DNA from: an uncultured Oleispira sp.
Lineage (GTDB): Bacteria; Pseudomonadota; Gammaproteobacteria; Pseudomonadales; Oceanobacteraceae
Assembly (NCBI GenBank): GCA_913019965.1
Contig: CAJVZR010000022.1
Span: 1-54,782, forward strand
Reading direction: 5' to 3'
DNA: 54,782 nucleotides
The position numbers and the translations under genes were made by a program. Positions 42,960 to 53,482 of this stretch are shown here, piece by piece; position 1 is the first letter of the stretch, and every line of letters starts with the position of its first letter. Under the pieces are notes generated by a model, which had not been told where the DNA came from, made no database searches, and saw nothing but the letters and a program-made list of their open reading frames with translations.

Positions 42960-44873
42960 CTATTCATCTCGTTCGTAATAGGTATAACCTTGCATGCTTG
43001 CATAAAAGGTTTTCAAAATTTCTTGTCTTTCACGGGCGGTAATACGCCCTTCTTTCACAGCTCGCTCTGCGGTATTTCGATACGCTACGTACATGTCTTT
43101 AGGATCATATTCAACGTAGCTTAGAACATCGGAAATAGTATCACCGTGAATTTCTTTAACAAAATCGAAACTGCCATCGTCATTTAAACGCACACTGACA
43201 ACATTGGTATCACCAAATAAATTATGCAAGTCACCTAAAGTTTCTTGGTACGCCCCCACCAGAAAAACACCGAGATAATATTCTTCATTATCTTTCATTT
43301 CATGTAACGGTAAGGTATTTGAAACTTCGTGCTGGCCGATGAACTTATCAATTTTACCATCACAGTCACAGGTGATATCAGCAATAATCGCATTACGCTT
43401 AGGCTCTTCATCCAAACGATGAATAGGCATAATTGGGAACAACTGATCGATCGCCCAAATATCCGGCAGCGATTGAAATAAACTAAAGTTACCGTAATAA
43501 ATATCGGCTAACGATTCTTTCAGTCCTTCAAGGTCAACGGGAATGCGTTCCATCAATTCGATCGTTTTATTGATCTGCTGTAAGATTTCTAAAAATAAAT
43601 TTTCTGCTGCTGAGCGCGTTCTTAAATCAACTTGGCCACGCTTAAATAACTCTCGGATTTCATCGCGATAAAAATGGGCATCGTTATAACATTCTTGAAC
43701 TCGTTGAGATTCTAAGTAGGTTAAAACCTCTCGCATATCTTGCAGTAACTGGTGCTCGTCACTTTCTACTTTGGGTAGCTCAATAGGTTCAAACTTAGTT
43801 ACATCAAGCACATTGAAAAGCAAAACCGATGAATAGGCGACGGTCGCTCGACCTGACTCCGTTACTATCGTTGGATGCTCAATATCATACTCATCGAGTG
43901 TATTTTTAAGCGTATCGACTATGTCTTCGCAATATTCTTCTAGGGTGTAATTACGGCTTTGTGAATCGTTGGAACGAGCACCGGTATAATCCACCGCTAA
44001 GCCACCGCCAAAATCAATATGGCTCAACGCAGCGCCTTCAGCACTTAAGTCCGCATAATAACGACAGGCCTCTACAACACCACTGCGTATTTCTCGAATA
44101 TTGGGAATTTGAGAACCAAGGTGGCAATGCAATAGTTGCAAACAATGCAGCATTTCTGCTTCTTTTAAACGATCAACCAATTGAATTAACTGACTGGTTG
44201 ATAGACCAAAAACACTGCGATCACCGGAAGTTGAATTCCAATGCCCGCTAACTTTTGAGGTCATCTTCACACGTACACCGATTAACGGCTCGATATTTAG
44301 CTGCTTACTACGTTCGATTATTATTGGTAGCTCTGCAGGCGTTTCGATAACGAAGAAACATTTAAAACCTAGCTTAACAGCTTGTAAGCCTAGCTCGACA
44401 AACTCTTGGTCTTTGTAGCCATTACAAATGATTAAACTACCTGGCTCGGTCAGAGTTGAAAGCGCAGCAATCATCTCGGGCTTACTACCCACTTCTAAAC
44501 CGTGCTGAAAGCGTGCACCAAAATCGGCAATTTCTTCTACAACTTGCGCTTGCTGATTTACTTTAATCGGATAGACACCACGATACGGCGATTGATAATC
44601 GAGTTTTGCAATGGCTTCGCTAAAGGCATTATTTAATCGATAGATTTGAGCATCGAGAATATTTTCAATACGTAGCAAAACCGGCATCTGTAAGTCACGC
44701 TCAGTCATGCCTTTTACAATATCCATCAAAGGTACTTGAGTAGTCAGTGTTTTAGCCGTGACTAACCCCTGGTCAGATAAACCAAAATAATCGTTACCCC
44801 AATGCTCAATACCATACACGTCGGCAGAGCGACTGGCTGACCAAGAAGTATCTTTAATGGATTGCTTATTCAA
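42960..44873 (-). CDS. speA: Biosynthetic arginine decarboxylase, second copy
   Basis: A 637-aa paralogue of the siderophore-linked SpeA, with PLP Lys104 (YPIKVNQQAQ), FGGGLAVDY and CDCDGKID. Long identical blocks with the other copy (for example LHCLQLLHCHLGSQIPNIR) show recent or conserved duplication; the differences are concentrated at the N-terminus and around residues 370-460. It lies alone, downstream of greA, with no convincing Fur box upstream, and is therefore the better candidate for the housekeeping enzyme. The start has no strong ribosome binding site. Confidence 0.93.
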   Translation of the reverse strand: MNKQSIKDTSWSASRSADVYGIEHWGNDYFGLSDQGLVTAKTLTTQVPLMDIVKGMTERDLQMPVLLRIENILDAQIYRLNNAFSEAIAKLDYQSPYRGVYPIKVNQQAQVVEEIADFGARFQHGLEVGSKPEMIAALSTLTEPGSLIICNGYKDQEFVELGLQAVKLGFKCFFVIETPAELPIIIERSKQLNIEPLIGVRVKMTSKVSGHWNSTSGDRSVFGLSTSQLIQLVDRLKEAEMLHCLQLLHCHLGSQIPNIREIRSGVVEACRYYADLSAEGAALSHIDFGGGLAVDYTGARSNDSQSRNYTLEEYCEDIVDTLKNTLDEYDIEHPTIVTESGRATVAYSSVLLFNVLDVTKFEPIELPKVESDEHQLLQDMREVLTYLESQRVQECYNDAHFYRDEIRELFKRGQVDLRTRSAAENLFLEILQQINKTIELMERIPVDLEGLKESLADIYYGNFSLFQSLPDIWAIDQLFPIMPIHRLDEEPKRNAIIADITCDCDGKIDKFIGQHEVSNTLPLHEMKDNEEYYLGVFLVGAYQETLGDLHNLFGDTNVVSVRLNDDGSFDFVKEIHGDTISDVLSYVEYDPKDMYVAYRNTAERAVKEGRITARERQEILKTFYASMQGYTYYERDE

Positions 44874-44939
44874 GCCTCAACTCCAACTTAAATCATTATT
44901 TGAAAATAATTAGTATCAATACTATTTTAGAGCAGAAAC

Positions 44940-44978
44940 AAAAAAGCAGCATCAGCCAATGACTGATACTGCTTTTTT
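44940..44978. terminator. Bidirectional-looking terminator after greA
   Basis: AAAAAAGCAGcATCAG pairs with CTGATaCTGCTTTTTT around a seven-base loop, with one mismatch, 17 bases after the greA stop. On the minus strand the 3' arm ends in TTTTTT, so it ends the carA-carB-greA transcript. Confidence 0.88.
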
Positions 44979-44994
44979 GGCATCAATTAATCGA

Positions 44995-45471
44995 TTAGAT
45001 ATGTTCTACCTGATCAATTTCATACTCAACGTCACCCGCTGGTACTTTAACCACAACCACGTCACCTTCTTCTTTACCGATTAACGCGCGAGCGATTGGT
45101 GAAGAAACTGAGATGCGAGCTTGTTTAATATCTGCTTCATCATCCCCTACAATGCGATACGTTACCGTATCGTCAGTATCAAGGTTGATAATTGTTACAG
45201 TGGTGCCGAAGAAAACTTTGCCCGTATGCGGGATAGTTTTAACGTTGATCACCTGGCTATTAGAAAGCTTGCCTTCGATGTCTTGAATACGACCTTCGAT
45301 GAAACCTTGCTGCTCACGAGCGGCGTGGTATTCAGCATTTTCTTTCAAATCACCGTGTTCACGTGCGATTGCGATGTCTTTAATCACAGCCGGACGCTGA
45401 ACGGTTTTTAACTCTTTCAATTCAACCTGAAGGGCTTCTTCACCTTCAACCGTCATTGGATACTTTTGCAT
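44995..45471 (-). CDS. greA: Transcription elongation factor GreA
   Basis: A 158-aa factor that binds the RNA polymerase secondary channel and stimulates cleavage of backtracked RNA. The N-terminal coiled coil has the acidic tip in [13 protein letters not shown], and the C-terminal FKBP-like domain is seen from about residue 80 (GTTVTI... [15 protein letters not shown]). Normal length. It is 24 bp after carB, the usual arrangement in pseudomonad-like gammaproteobacteria. Confidence 0.97.
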   Translation of the reverse strand: MQKYPMTVEGEEALQVELKELKTVQRPAVIKDIAIAREHGDLKENAEYHAAREQQGFIEGRIQDIEGKLSNSQVINVKTIPHTGKVFFGTTVTIINLDTDDTVTYRIVGDDEADIKQARISVSSPIARALIGKEEGDVVVVKVPAGDVEYEIDQVEHI

Positions 45472-45495
45472 AATCTATTCCCTTACACGCAACCA

Positions 45496-48400
45496 TTAAA
45501 TGGCAGCGTGGATTTCCTGTAAACGACGAACTACATTCAAGCCTTCTGCATTCAAGCCTTCAACAACCGCTTCAGCACCGGCCAAAGTCGTTGTATAAGA
45601 AACTTTATGCTGCAATGCGCTGCGACGAATATCCGCAGAATCAGCAATGGCTACTGGACCTTCAGTGGTATTAACGATCAAAGCAATCTCATCATTCTTA
45701 ATCGCATCAACGATATTAGGACGTGCTTCGTTTACCTTGTTGATACGCTCAACTTCGATACCGGCTTCTGCCAATTTCGCGTGAGTACCGCCAGTCGCTA
45801 CTAGCTTGAAACCTAGCTTAGCGAAACCTTGAGCAACCGCTACAACGCCATCTTTATCTGCATCACGTACAGAGATGAATACAGTACCTTCCGTCGGTAA
45901 TTTCTCACCGGCACCTAGCTGAGCTTTGTAGAAAGCTTCACCGAAGGTTGCACCTGCGCCCATCACTTCACCGGTCGACTTCATTTCAGGGCCTAAGATT
46001 GGATCTACGCCTTGGAACTTGTTGAACGGGAATACCGCTTCTTTAACCGAGAAGTGCTCTGGAATGATTTCTTTGGTGAAATCTAATTCCGCTAACTTCT
46101 TGCCCATCATTACTTTTGCTGCAATAGAGGCTAAAGAAGAGCCAATACACTTAGAAACGAATGGCACTGTACGTGATGCACGAGGGTTAACCTCAATCAC
46201 ATAAATTTCGTCATCCTGCCAAGCAAGCTGAGTATTCATTAAACCAATAACGCCTAACTCTAGCGCCATCGCTTTAACTTGCTCACGCATTCGATCTTGA
46301 ACTTCTGCAGGCAAGTTGTATGGAGGCAATGAACAGGCCGAATCACCAGAGTGAATACCCGCTTGTTCGATGTGCTGCATAATCGCGCCAATAACAACTT
46401 GCTCGCCATCACATACTGCGTCGATATCAACTTCAACCGCACGGTTTAGGAAGTAATCTAGTAGTACAGGAGAATCGTTAGAAACCTGAACCGCTTCGCG
46501 CATATAACGACGTAGGGAATCTTCGTTATTAACGATTTCCATCGCACGGCCACCTAATACATAGGAAGGACGTACAACTAATGGGAAACCAATTTCGTTG
46601 GCTTTAGAAATCGCTTCTTCAGTAGAACGTACCGTTGCATTAACCGGTTGCTTCAAACCTAAACGCTGAATCATCTGCTGGAAACGCTCACGGTCTTCAG
46701 CACGGTCAATCGCTTCAGGAGAGGTACCAATAATCGGTACGCCCGCCGCTTCTAATTCGTTCGCCAGTTTCAATGGCGTTTGGCCACCGTACTGAACGAT
46801 CACGCCTTTTGGCTTTTCTTTATCAACAATTTCTAATACATCTTCAAGCGTTACTGGCTCGAAGAATAAACGATCAGATGTATCATAATCGGTAGAAACT
46901 GTTTCAGGGTTACAGTTCACCATGATGGCTTCGTAACCTAATTCTTTCGCTGCAAACGCCGCATGTACACAGCAGTAATCGAATTCGATACCCTGGCCAA
47001 TACGGTTAGGGCCACCACCCAAAACGATAATTTTATCGTTTTCAGTTGGGTTAGCTTCACACTCTTCTTCATAAGTAGAGTACATGTAAGCCGTATCGGT
47101 TGAGAATTCTGCGGCGCAAGTATCAACACGCTTATAAACAGGGCGAACGTCTAACGCTTGGCGCTGCTTACGGAAGGCTTTTTCAGAAACACCTAGCAAC
47201 TCAGCTAAACGTGCATCGGCAAAACCTTTACGTTTAAGACGGAAGATACGATCTGCGTCCATCGACGTTAAGCTGCTTTGAGCAACTTCGGCTTCGTCTT
47301 TAAGTAGGTCTTCGATCTGTACCAAGAACCAAGGATCAACACCTGAGTGCTGATAGATTTCATCAACAGATAAACCGGCGCGGAATGCATCACCGATGTA
47401 CCAGATACGATCAGCACCTGGAGTCTTAAGCTCAGAAATGATCTTGTCCATCGCGCCTTCAGAAGCCAGGTCGATGATTGGATCAAAACCGTTAACGCCT
47501 ACTTCCAAGCCACGAAGTGCTTTTTGTAGCGACTCTTGCTGAGTACGGCCCATTGCCATCACTTCACCTACAGATTTCATCTGTGTGGTTAAGCGGCCAT
47601 CGGCTGTTGGGAATTTTTCGAAAGTGAAACGAGGAATTTTCGTTACAACGTAATCGATTGAAGGCTCAAACGATGCTGGAGTTGCGCCACCCGTGATGTC
47701 GTTTTGCAATTCATCCAGGGTATAACCAATCGCCAACTTAGCAGCGATTTTAGCAATCGGGAAACCGGTCGCTTTAGACGCCAAAGCAGAAGAACGAGAA
47801 ACTCGTGGGTTCATCTCGATCACAACCATACGGCCGTCTTTTGGATTAATACCGAACTGAACGTTAGAACCACCGGTTTCTACGCCGATCTCACGCAAAA
47901 CTGCCAAAGAGGCGTCACGCATGATTTGTAATTCTTTATCAGAAAGTGTTTGTGCTGGAGCCACTGTGATCGAGTCACCAGTGTGAACGCCCATGGCATC
48001 AAAGTTTTCGATAGAACAGATGATGATGCAGTTGTCGTTGGTATCACGCACAACTTCCATCTCGTATTCTTTCCAACCGATTAAAGACTCATCGATCAAA
48101 AGCTCGCTGGTTGGAGAAAGATCCAAACCACGAGTACAGATTTCTTCGAACTCTTCTTTGTTATACGCGATACCACCACCGGTACCACCCATAGTGAAAG
48201 AAGGACGAATAATACAGGGGAAGCCAAGATCTTTTTGAACTTCTACCGCTTCAGCCATTGTGTGGGCAATACCCGCACGAGGACACTCAAGACCAATCTT
48301 CTTCATGGCTTGGTCGAAACGGTTACGGTCTTCCGCTTTGTCGATAACGTCGGCTTTAGCGCCGATCATTTCAACATTGAATTTTTCTAAGATGCCAGCA

Positions 48401-48711
48401 GCTTCTAAGCCTAATGCACAGTTAAGAGCAGTCTGGCCACCCATAGTTGGCAAGATGGCGTCTGGGCGTTCTTTTTCAATGATGTTAGCCACTGTATCAA
48501 CCGTGATCGGTTCGATATAAGTCGCGTCAGCCATTGAAGGGTCGGTCATAATTGTGGCTGGGTTAGAGTTCACAAGAATTACGCGGATACCTTCTTCACG
48601 CAAGGCTTTACAAGCCTGTGCGCCAGAATAGTCAAACTCACAAGCCTGGCCGATGATGATCGGGCCAGCACCAATGATTAGGATACTTTTTATGTCGGTA
48701 CGTTTTGGCAT
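45496..48711 (-). CDS. carB: Carbamoyl-phosphate synthase large subunit
   Basis: A 1071-aa subunit that makes carbamoyl phosphate for pyrimidine and arginine synthesis from bicarbonate, ATP and ammonia delivered by CarA. Two ATP-grasp halves are visible ([17 protein letters not shown] near the start; [16 protein letters not shown] near residue 560), followed by the MGS-like allosteric domain at the C-terminus ([20 protein letters not shown]). Full length, no lesion seen. It starts 9 bp after carA. The arginine it supports is the precursor of the polyamine route in this window. Confidence 0.98.
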   Translation of the reverse strand: MPKRTDIKSILIIGAGPIIIGQACEFDYSGAQACKALREEGIRVILVNSNPATIMTDPSMADATYIEPITVDTVANIIEKERPDAILPTMGGQTALNCALGLEAAGILEKFNVEMIGAKADVIDKAEDRNRFDQAMKKIGLECPRAGIAHTMAEAVEVQKDLGFPCIIRPSFTMGGTGGGIAYNKEEFEEICTRGLDLSPTSELLIDESLIGWKEYEMEVVRDTNDNCIIICSIENFDAMGVHTGDSITVAPAQTLSDKELQIMRDASLAVLREIGVETGGSNVQFGINPKDGRMVVIEMNPRVSRSSALASKATGFPIAKIAAKLAIGYTLDELQNDITGGATPASFEPSIDYVVTKIPRFTFEKFPTADGRLTTQMKSVGEVMAMGRTQQESLQKALRGLEVGVNGFDPIIDLASEGAMDKIISELKTPGADRIWYIGDAFRAGLSVDEIYQHSGVDPWFLVQIEDLLKDEAEVAQSSLTSMDADRIFRLKRKGFADARLAELLGVSEKAFRKQRQALDVRPVYKRVDTCAAEFSTDTAYMYSTYEEECEANPTENDKIIVLGGGPNRIGQGIEFDYCCVHAAFAAKELGYEAIMVNCNPETVSTDYDTSDRLFFEPVTLEDVLEIVDKEKPKGVIVQYGGQTPLKLANELEAAGVPIIGTSPEAIDRAEDRERFQQMIQRLGLKQPVNATVRSTEEAISKANEIGFPLVVRPSYVLGGRAMEIVNNEDSLRRYMREAVQVSNDSPVLLDYFLNRAVEVDIDAVCDGEQVVIGAIMQHIEQAGIHSGDSACSLPPYNLPAEVQDRMREQVKAMALELGVIGLMNTQLAWQDDEIYVIEVNPRASRTVPFVSKCIGSSLASIAAKVMMGKKLAELDFTKEIIPEHFSVKEAVFPFNKFQGVDPILGPEMKSTGEVMGAGATFGEAFYKAQLGAGEKLPTEGTVFISVRDADKDGVVAVAQGFAKLGFKLVATGGTHAKLAEAGIEVERINKVNEARPNIVDAIKNDEIALIVNTTEGPVAIADSADIRRSALQHKVSYTTTLAGAEAVVEGLNAEGLNVVRRLQEIHAAI

Positions 48712-48720
48712 GGCGGCTTC

Positions 48721-49881
48721 CTACTTCTTGGCGGCTTGAATAAGATCGATGAAACGATCGAACAATGGGGCAACGTCACGTGGACCAGGGCTTGCTTCAG
48801 GGTGACCCTGGAAGCTGAAGGCTGGCTTATCAGTCAGCTCGATACCCTGCAAAGTGCCATCGAAAAGAGACTTGTGAGTCGCTTTGATGTTCGCTGGAAG
48901 TGATGCTTCGTCTACTGCGAAACCGTGGTTCTGGGCCGTGATCATTACAACGCCAGTCTCAAGGTCTTGCACTGGGTGGTTACCACCGTGATGGCCATGA
49001 GGCATTTTCACGGTTTGCGCGCCAGAGGCTAGAGCCAATAACTGATGACCTAAACAGATACCAAATACAGGGATCTCTGTTTTAAGGATTTCCTGAATCG
49101 CTTCAATCGCGTAAGTACATGGCTCTGGGTCACCTGGACCATTCGATAAGAAGATGCCATCTGGGTTCATCGCTAGCACTTCAGACGCTGGAGTCTGTGC
49201 AGGAACAACCGTCAGATCACAACCGCGTTCAGCTAATAAGCGTAAAATGTTGCGCTTAACACCAAAGTCATAAGCAACAACTTTGAACTTAGCGTCGGCT
49301 TTAGCCAATTCGCCATAGCCTTTGCCAAGAACCCAATCGGTCTCAGTCCAGCTGTAGTTTTCAGTTGTAGTTACTTCTTTCGCTAGATCCATGCCTTTAA
49401 GGCCAGGGAAAGCTTTAGCCGTTTCGATTGCTTTAGCGATGTTCTCTTCAGAAGCAACTTCACCGTCTGCAGCTTCAACCGCAACGATACAACCGTTCAA
49501 AGAACCTTTTTCACGCAAGATGCGGGTAAGGCGACGAGTATCGATATCGGCGATGCCTAGGATGTTGTTCTCTTTAAGATAAACATCCAATGCTTTTTCG
49601 CTACGGAAGTTAGAAGCGATAAGCGGAAGATCGCGAATCACTAAGCCTTTAGCAAAAATGCCGCGAGACTCTTCGTCTTCAGCCGTAATGCCGTAGCTAC
49701 CTACGTGAGGATAAGTCAGTGTAACGATTTGATTTGCATAAGATGGGTCAGTCAGGATTTCCTGATAACCCGTCATCGAAGTGTTAAAAACAACTTCACC
49801 GACGGCTTGACCTGCTGCACCAATGGCAGTCCCTTTAAAGACGCTACCGTCTTCTAGAGCTAGAATGGCTGTTATAGACAA
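48721..49881 (-). CDS. carA: Carbamoyl-phosphate synthase small (glutaminase) subunit
   Basis: A 386-aa glutamine amidotransferase subunit. The class I triad appears as FGICLGHQ (nucleophile Cys) and [11 protein letters not shown] (His and Glu). There is no ATG; the TTG at 49881 ([12 protein letters not shown]) has GGGG nine bases before it and aligns with known CarA N-termini, so it is preferred over the TTG at 49905. The leader is long and contains a strong terminator at 50020-50050, which suggests attenuation. Operon partner carB follows after 9 bp. Confidence 0.95.
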   Translation of the reverse strand: MSITAILALEDGSVFKGTAIGAAGQAVGEVVFNTSMTGYQEILTDPSYANQIVTLTYPHVGSYGITAEDEESRGIFAKGLVIRDLPLIASNFRSEKALDVYLKENNILGIADIDTRRLTRILREKGSLNGCIVAVEAADGEVASEENIAKAIETAKAFPGLKGMDLAKEVTTTENYSWTETDWVLGKGYGELAKADAKFKVVAYDFGVKRNILRLLAERGCDLTVVPAQTPASEVLAMNPDGIFLSNGPGDPEPCTYAIEAIQEILKTEIPVFGICLGHQLLALASGAQTVKMPHGHHGGNHPVQDLETGVVMITAQNHGFAVDEASLPANIKATHKSLFDGTLQGIELTDKPAFSFQGHPEASPGPRDVAPLFDRFIDLIQAAKK

Positions 49882-50019
49882 GGCTATGATCCCCGAAATA
49901 ATCAATAAATACGGTCATTGTAGAATACCCAACGCTGGGTATCTGGCGGTAAAAGCGGCACATTCTTTGAGTTATAAATCAAAGACTTAGCTTTATTTTA
50001 CCTAGCGTCTAGTCGCAAA

Positions 50020-50050
50020 AAAGCGGGAGGAGCTTAGCTCCACCCGCTTT
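50020..50050 (-). terminator. Strong terminator upstream of carA
   Basis: AAAGCGGG/CCCGCTTT and inner GGAGC/GCTCC stack around a three-base loop with one mismatch. On the minus strand it is followed by TTTTTTG, the standard intrinsic terminator shape. It would stop transcripts heading for carA about 140 bases before the start codon, so it is either a carA leader attenuator or the end of an unannotated small transcript. Confidence 0.8.
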
Positions 50051-50451
50051 CTTTAATCTGCACTGTATATCTAAGAGCTTTAAATAAGATTAGACGCTGG
50101 CGCCCGTCTCTCAAGTCATTAATTAACTGAGCTGGACGTACGCCTGTAAACTGGTCGCGAATCATACCAAAACAGCCACTATTAGTCCATATCTATATTT
50201 AGCCAAATTGATATGTCCATTTTGGCCTAGAGATGCCACACCCATTAAATAAGCAAGCGCTTGGTTTATTATTTTCACCCCTCTTTATCGCACAGTTTTT
50301 TTCAACCCCCCACTACCTAAATATCATCACTTCTTACAAAGAAAAAATTAATTCATAAGAATTAATTTTAAATTTTTCTAAACAAATAAATATTTTTTCG
50401 GTAACAGTCCATCCAGTTGAGATTCATTACTGACAAGCTAATCATCGCAAG

Positions 50452-50490
50452 TGATAAGAATATCAAAATAATTTATTAACCAATCAATAA
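50452..50490. promoter_or_regulatory. Candidate LuxR/HapR-type operator (autoregulation)
   Basis: TGATAAGAATATCA (50452-50465) matches the core TGATAAATTTATCA of the known Vibrio LuxR site at 11 of 14 positions; seven bases later TTATTAACCAATCAATAA (50473-50490) is an imperfect palindrome with TTATT/AATAA arms. Both lie about 210-245 bp before the regulator start. Confidence 0.4.
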
Positions 50491-50696
50491 ACTTTCACCC
50501 TATAAATACAGTAGTTTTTGGTACGCACATGTCAGTAGTGGTTATGTTTTATTCAACTGTATCGCCTATTGATGAACATATTTTTGTTTTTGTGATCTAC
50601 TACTTGCCGTTAGTTTTTTAAAAGTATCTAATGCTTAAAAATATAGTTAATAACTTTTATATAAAAACTACACTCTCACTTTAAAGGAACGATTTT

Positions 50697-51302
50697 ATGC
50701 CTATTGCTGTTGATGGACGCCGCCGCCTAGCCCCAGAAGAGCGCAAGCGTTTATTACTCAATGACGCCGTTGAGGTTTTTGCTGCCAGAGGAATTGGCCG
50801 TGGAGGGCATACGGAAATTGCCGAAATGGGTGGTGTATCAGTTGCTACCGTTTTTAACTACTTTAATACTCGTGAAGATCTAGTAGACGCGGTTCTAGAT
50901 GAAGTGGAAACTCAACTTCTTGCTTTAGCCGAAGAAATTTACAATCAAGGTGACGAGCCTCTTACTGCTATTCACAACCATATTAAAGCGTTTATGGACC
51001 TGTGCGAGACCCAGCCAGCTTATGTAAAAGTATGGTTAGAGTGGAGCTGCTCTATTCGTGCCGATATCTGGCCACAATACATTGAATTCCAAAACAAGCT
51101 ATTAGAAATGATTGCCAAACAGATTGATAAGGCGATTAAAAATGGCGACCTAGCACCAGGACTTGCAGCACCAGAACGCGCTCGCTGGTTATTAGGTAAT
51201 TCACAAATGCTTGTTTCTATGGCATTCGACCCAAGCGGTAAGCCACGCGGCATGCAGCAAATGGTTGATCGTGGTATTGCTCACCTTTTGGGTGCTGTTT
51301 AA
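50697..51302 (+). CDS. TetR-family regulator of the LuxR/HapR/SmcR type
   Basis: A 201-aa DNA-binding protein. The N-terminal region FAARGIGRGGHTEIAEMGGV and then SVATVFNYFNTREDLVD closely matches the DNA-binding domain of the Vibrio master quorum-sensing regulators LuxR, HapR and SmcR as I remember them. The C-terminal ligand/dimer domain is more diverged, but the KVWLEWSCSIRADIWP segment also matches (KVWFEWSASTRDEVWP in Vibrio). Good ribosome binding site (AAAGGAACG). It interrupts the usual dapB-carA adjacency and is flanked by a terminator. Which genes it controls is unknown. Confidence 0.85.
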   Translation: MPIAVDGRRRLAPEERKRLLLNDAVEVFAARGIGRGGHTEIAEMGGVSVATVFNYFNTREDLVDAVLDEVETQLLALAEEIYNQGDEPLTAIHNHIKAFMDLCETQPAYVKVWLEWSCSIRADIWPQYIEFQNKLLEMIAKQIDKAIKNGDLAPGLAAPERARWLLGNSQMLVSMAFDPSGKPRGMQQMVDRGIAHLLGAV

Positions 51303-51328
51303 AGCCCACTGGCTTAATCAGAAGACAT

Positions 51329-51376
51329 AAAAAAACCGAAGCCGCTTTTATTATAAAGTCTGACTTCGGTTTTTTT
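51329..51376. terminator. Bidirectional terminator between the LuxR/HapR-like gene and dapB
   Basis: AAAAAAACCGAAG and CTTCGGTTTTTTT form a long stem in the gap between two convergent genes, with T-runs in both directions. Confidence 0.9.
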
Positions 51377-51405
51377 GTATCTAGGAAAGGCTCTAGCAAT
51401 AGAAC

Positions 51406-52239
<834 letters not shown>

Positions 52240-53370
52240 TTACATTTCTTCGAAGAATTTTTTAACGCCATCGAACCAATTTTTCTTCTGTGGTGAATGT
52301 TTTTCACCTTTCAAAGATGCTTGGAATTCTTTCAGCAATTTCTTCTGATGTTCGGTTAACTTAACCGGCGTTTCAACCTGCACACGGCATAATAAATCGC
52401 CAGGGCTAGAAGCACGAATCGGTGTTACACCTTTACCACGCAAACGGAACATACGGCCGCTTTGCGTTTCTGCAGGAATTTTCAGTTTTACACGACCATC
52501 TAGGGTCGGTACTTCTAATTCACCACCTAATGCCGCATCAACAATACTGATTGGCACATCGCAATATAGATTGTGGCCGTCACGCTCAAAAATGGCGTGA
52601 TCTTTCACATTCATCTGAACGTACAAGTCGCCCGCTGGACCACCCATTCCGCCTGCTTCGCCTTCACCGCTTAAGCGAATACGATCACCGGTATCAACTC
52701 CGGCAGGCACTTTAACATTAAGGGTCTTAGTTTCTTCTTTAACACCACGACCGTGACAGCTACTACAAGGATCTTCGATTATAGTCCCCTGTCCTCTACA
52801 AGTAGGGCAAGTCTGCTGCACAGCAAAGAAACCTTGCTGCATGCGTACTTGGCCTTGGCCGCCACAAGTAGAACAAACTTTTGGTTTAGTTCCTGGCTTA
52901 GCACCAGAGCCATCACACGGATCACAAGAAACCAAAGTAGGGATTGTAATTTTCTTCTCACAACCTTTAACCGCTTCTTCAAGGGTCAAGCTCATGGAAT
53001 AACGCAGATCGCTACCACGCTGAGGACCACCGCGACGACCACCACCGCCCCCGCCGCCACCAAAGATGTCGCCAAATACATCACCGAAAATATCACCAAA
53101 GCCGCCAGCGCCACCACCGTGACCATGGCCACCACCTTGGCTAGGATCAACACCCGCATGGCCATAACGATCATAAGCACCACGCTTTTGATCATCACTT
53201 AAAATCTCATAGGCTTCAGAAGCTTCTTTAAACTTCTCTTCTGCCGCTTTATCACCTTCGTTACGATCTGGGTGATGCTTCATCGCTACCTTACGGTAGG
53301 CTTTTTTTAGTTCTTTTTTATCGACGTCTTTTGATACGCCTAGAACTTCGTAAAAATCTCTTTTAGACAT
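52240..53370 (-). CDS. dnaJ: Chaperone protein DnaJ
   Basis: A 376-aa Hsp40 co-chaperone that stimulates DnaK ATPase. J domain with HPDRN, Gly/Phe-rich segment (about 75-115), four zinc-finger motifs [24 protein letters not shown] and CSSCHGRG, then the C-terminal substrate domains. Normal length. It lies 112 bp downstream of dnaK, with a hairpin between them. Confidence 0.98.
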   Translation of the reverse strand: MSKRDFYEVLGVSKDVDKKELKKAYRKVAMKHHPDRNEGDKAAEEKFKEASEAYEILSDDQKRGAYDRYGHAGVDPSQGGGHGHGGGAGGFGDIFGDVFGDIFGGGGGGGGRRGGPQRGSDLRYSMSLTLEEAVKGCEKKITIPTLVSCDPCDGSGAKPGTKPKVCSTCGGQGQVRMQQGFFAVQQTCPTCRGQGTIIEDPCSSCHGRGVKEETKTLNVKVPAGVDTGDRIRLSGEGEAGGMGGPAGDLYVQMNVKDHAIFERDGHNLYCDVPISIVDAALGGELEVPTLDGRVKLKIPAETQSGRMFRLRGKGVTPIRASSPGDLLCRVQVETPVKLTEHQKKLLKEFQASLKGEKHSPQKKNWFDGVKKFFEEM

Positions 53371-53423
53371 TGTTCTGCCCTAACAAATAGCTTAACAGCT
53401 TGGCTAATTCTTTATAACGCAAA

Positions 53424-53456
53424 AACGCGGCGTCCCGATTAACAGGAGGCCGCGTT
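53424..53456 (-). terminator. Hairpin between dnaK and dnaJ
   Basis: AACGCGGC and GCCGCGTT pair around a loop with an additional TCC/GGA match; on the minus strand TTTTTG follows. Partial termination here would make dnaK more abundant than dnaJ. Confidence 0.7.
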
Positions 53457-53482
53457 CAATTAATCACTCTAAAACGCGGTGA

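Larger units (their letters stand above)
49882..50696. other. 815-bp A/T-rich region between carA and the LuxR/HapR-like gene
   Basis: Divergent region with carA on the left and the regulator on the right. It contains a strong minus-strand terminator (50020-50050) inside 8-bp flanking inverted repeats, and a LuxR-operator-like pair of palindromes (50452-50490), both listed separately. GCCAAATT...TTTTGGC (about 50203-50228) may form another hairpin. No protein-coding gene is convincing; a small RNA is possible. Confidence 0.6.

Noticed and set aside
44874..44994. Fur box before speA copy 1
   Set aside because: The palindrome TAGTATcaATACTA and nearby A/T-rich bases do not align with the 19-bp Fur consensus well enough.
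52753..53202. 149-codon open frame on the plus strand opposite dnaJ
   Set aside because: Its Thr/Ala-rich low-complexity product mirrors the Gly/Phe and Cys-rich codons of dnaJ; it has no ribosome binding site and is an antisense shadow.
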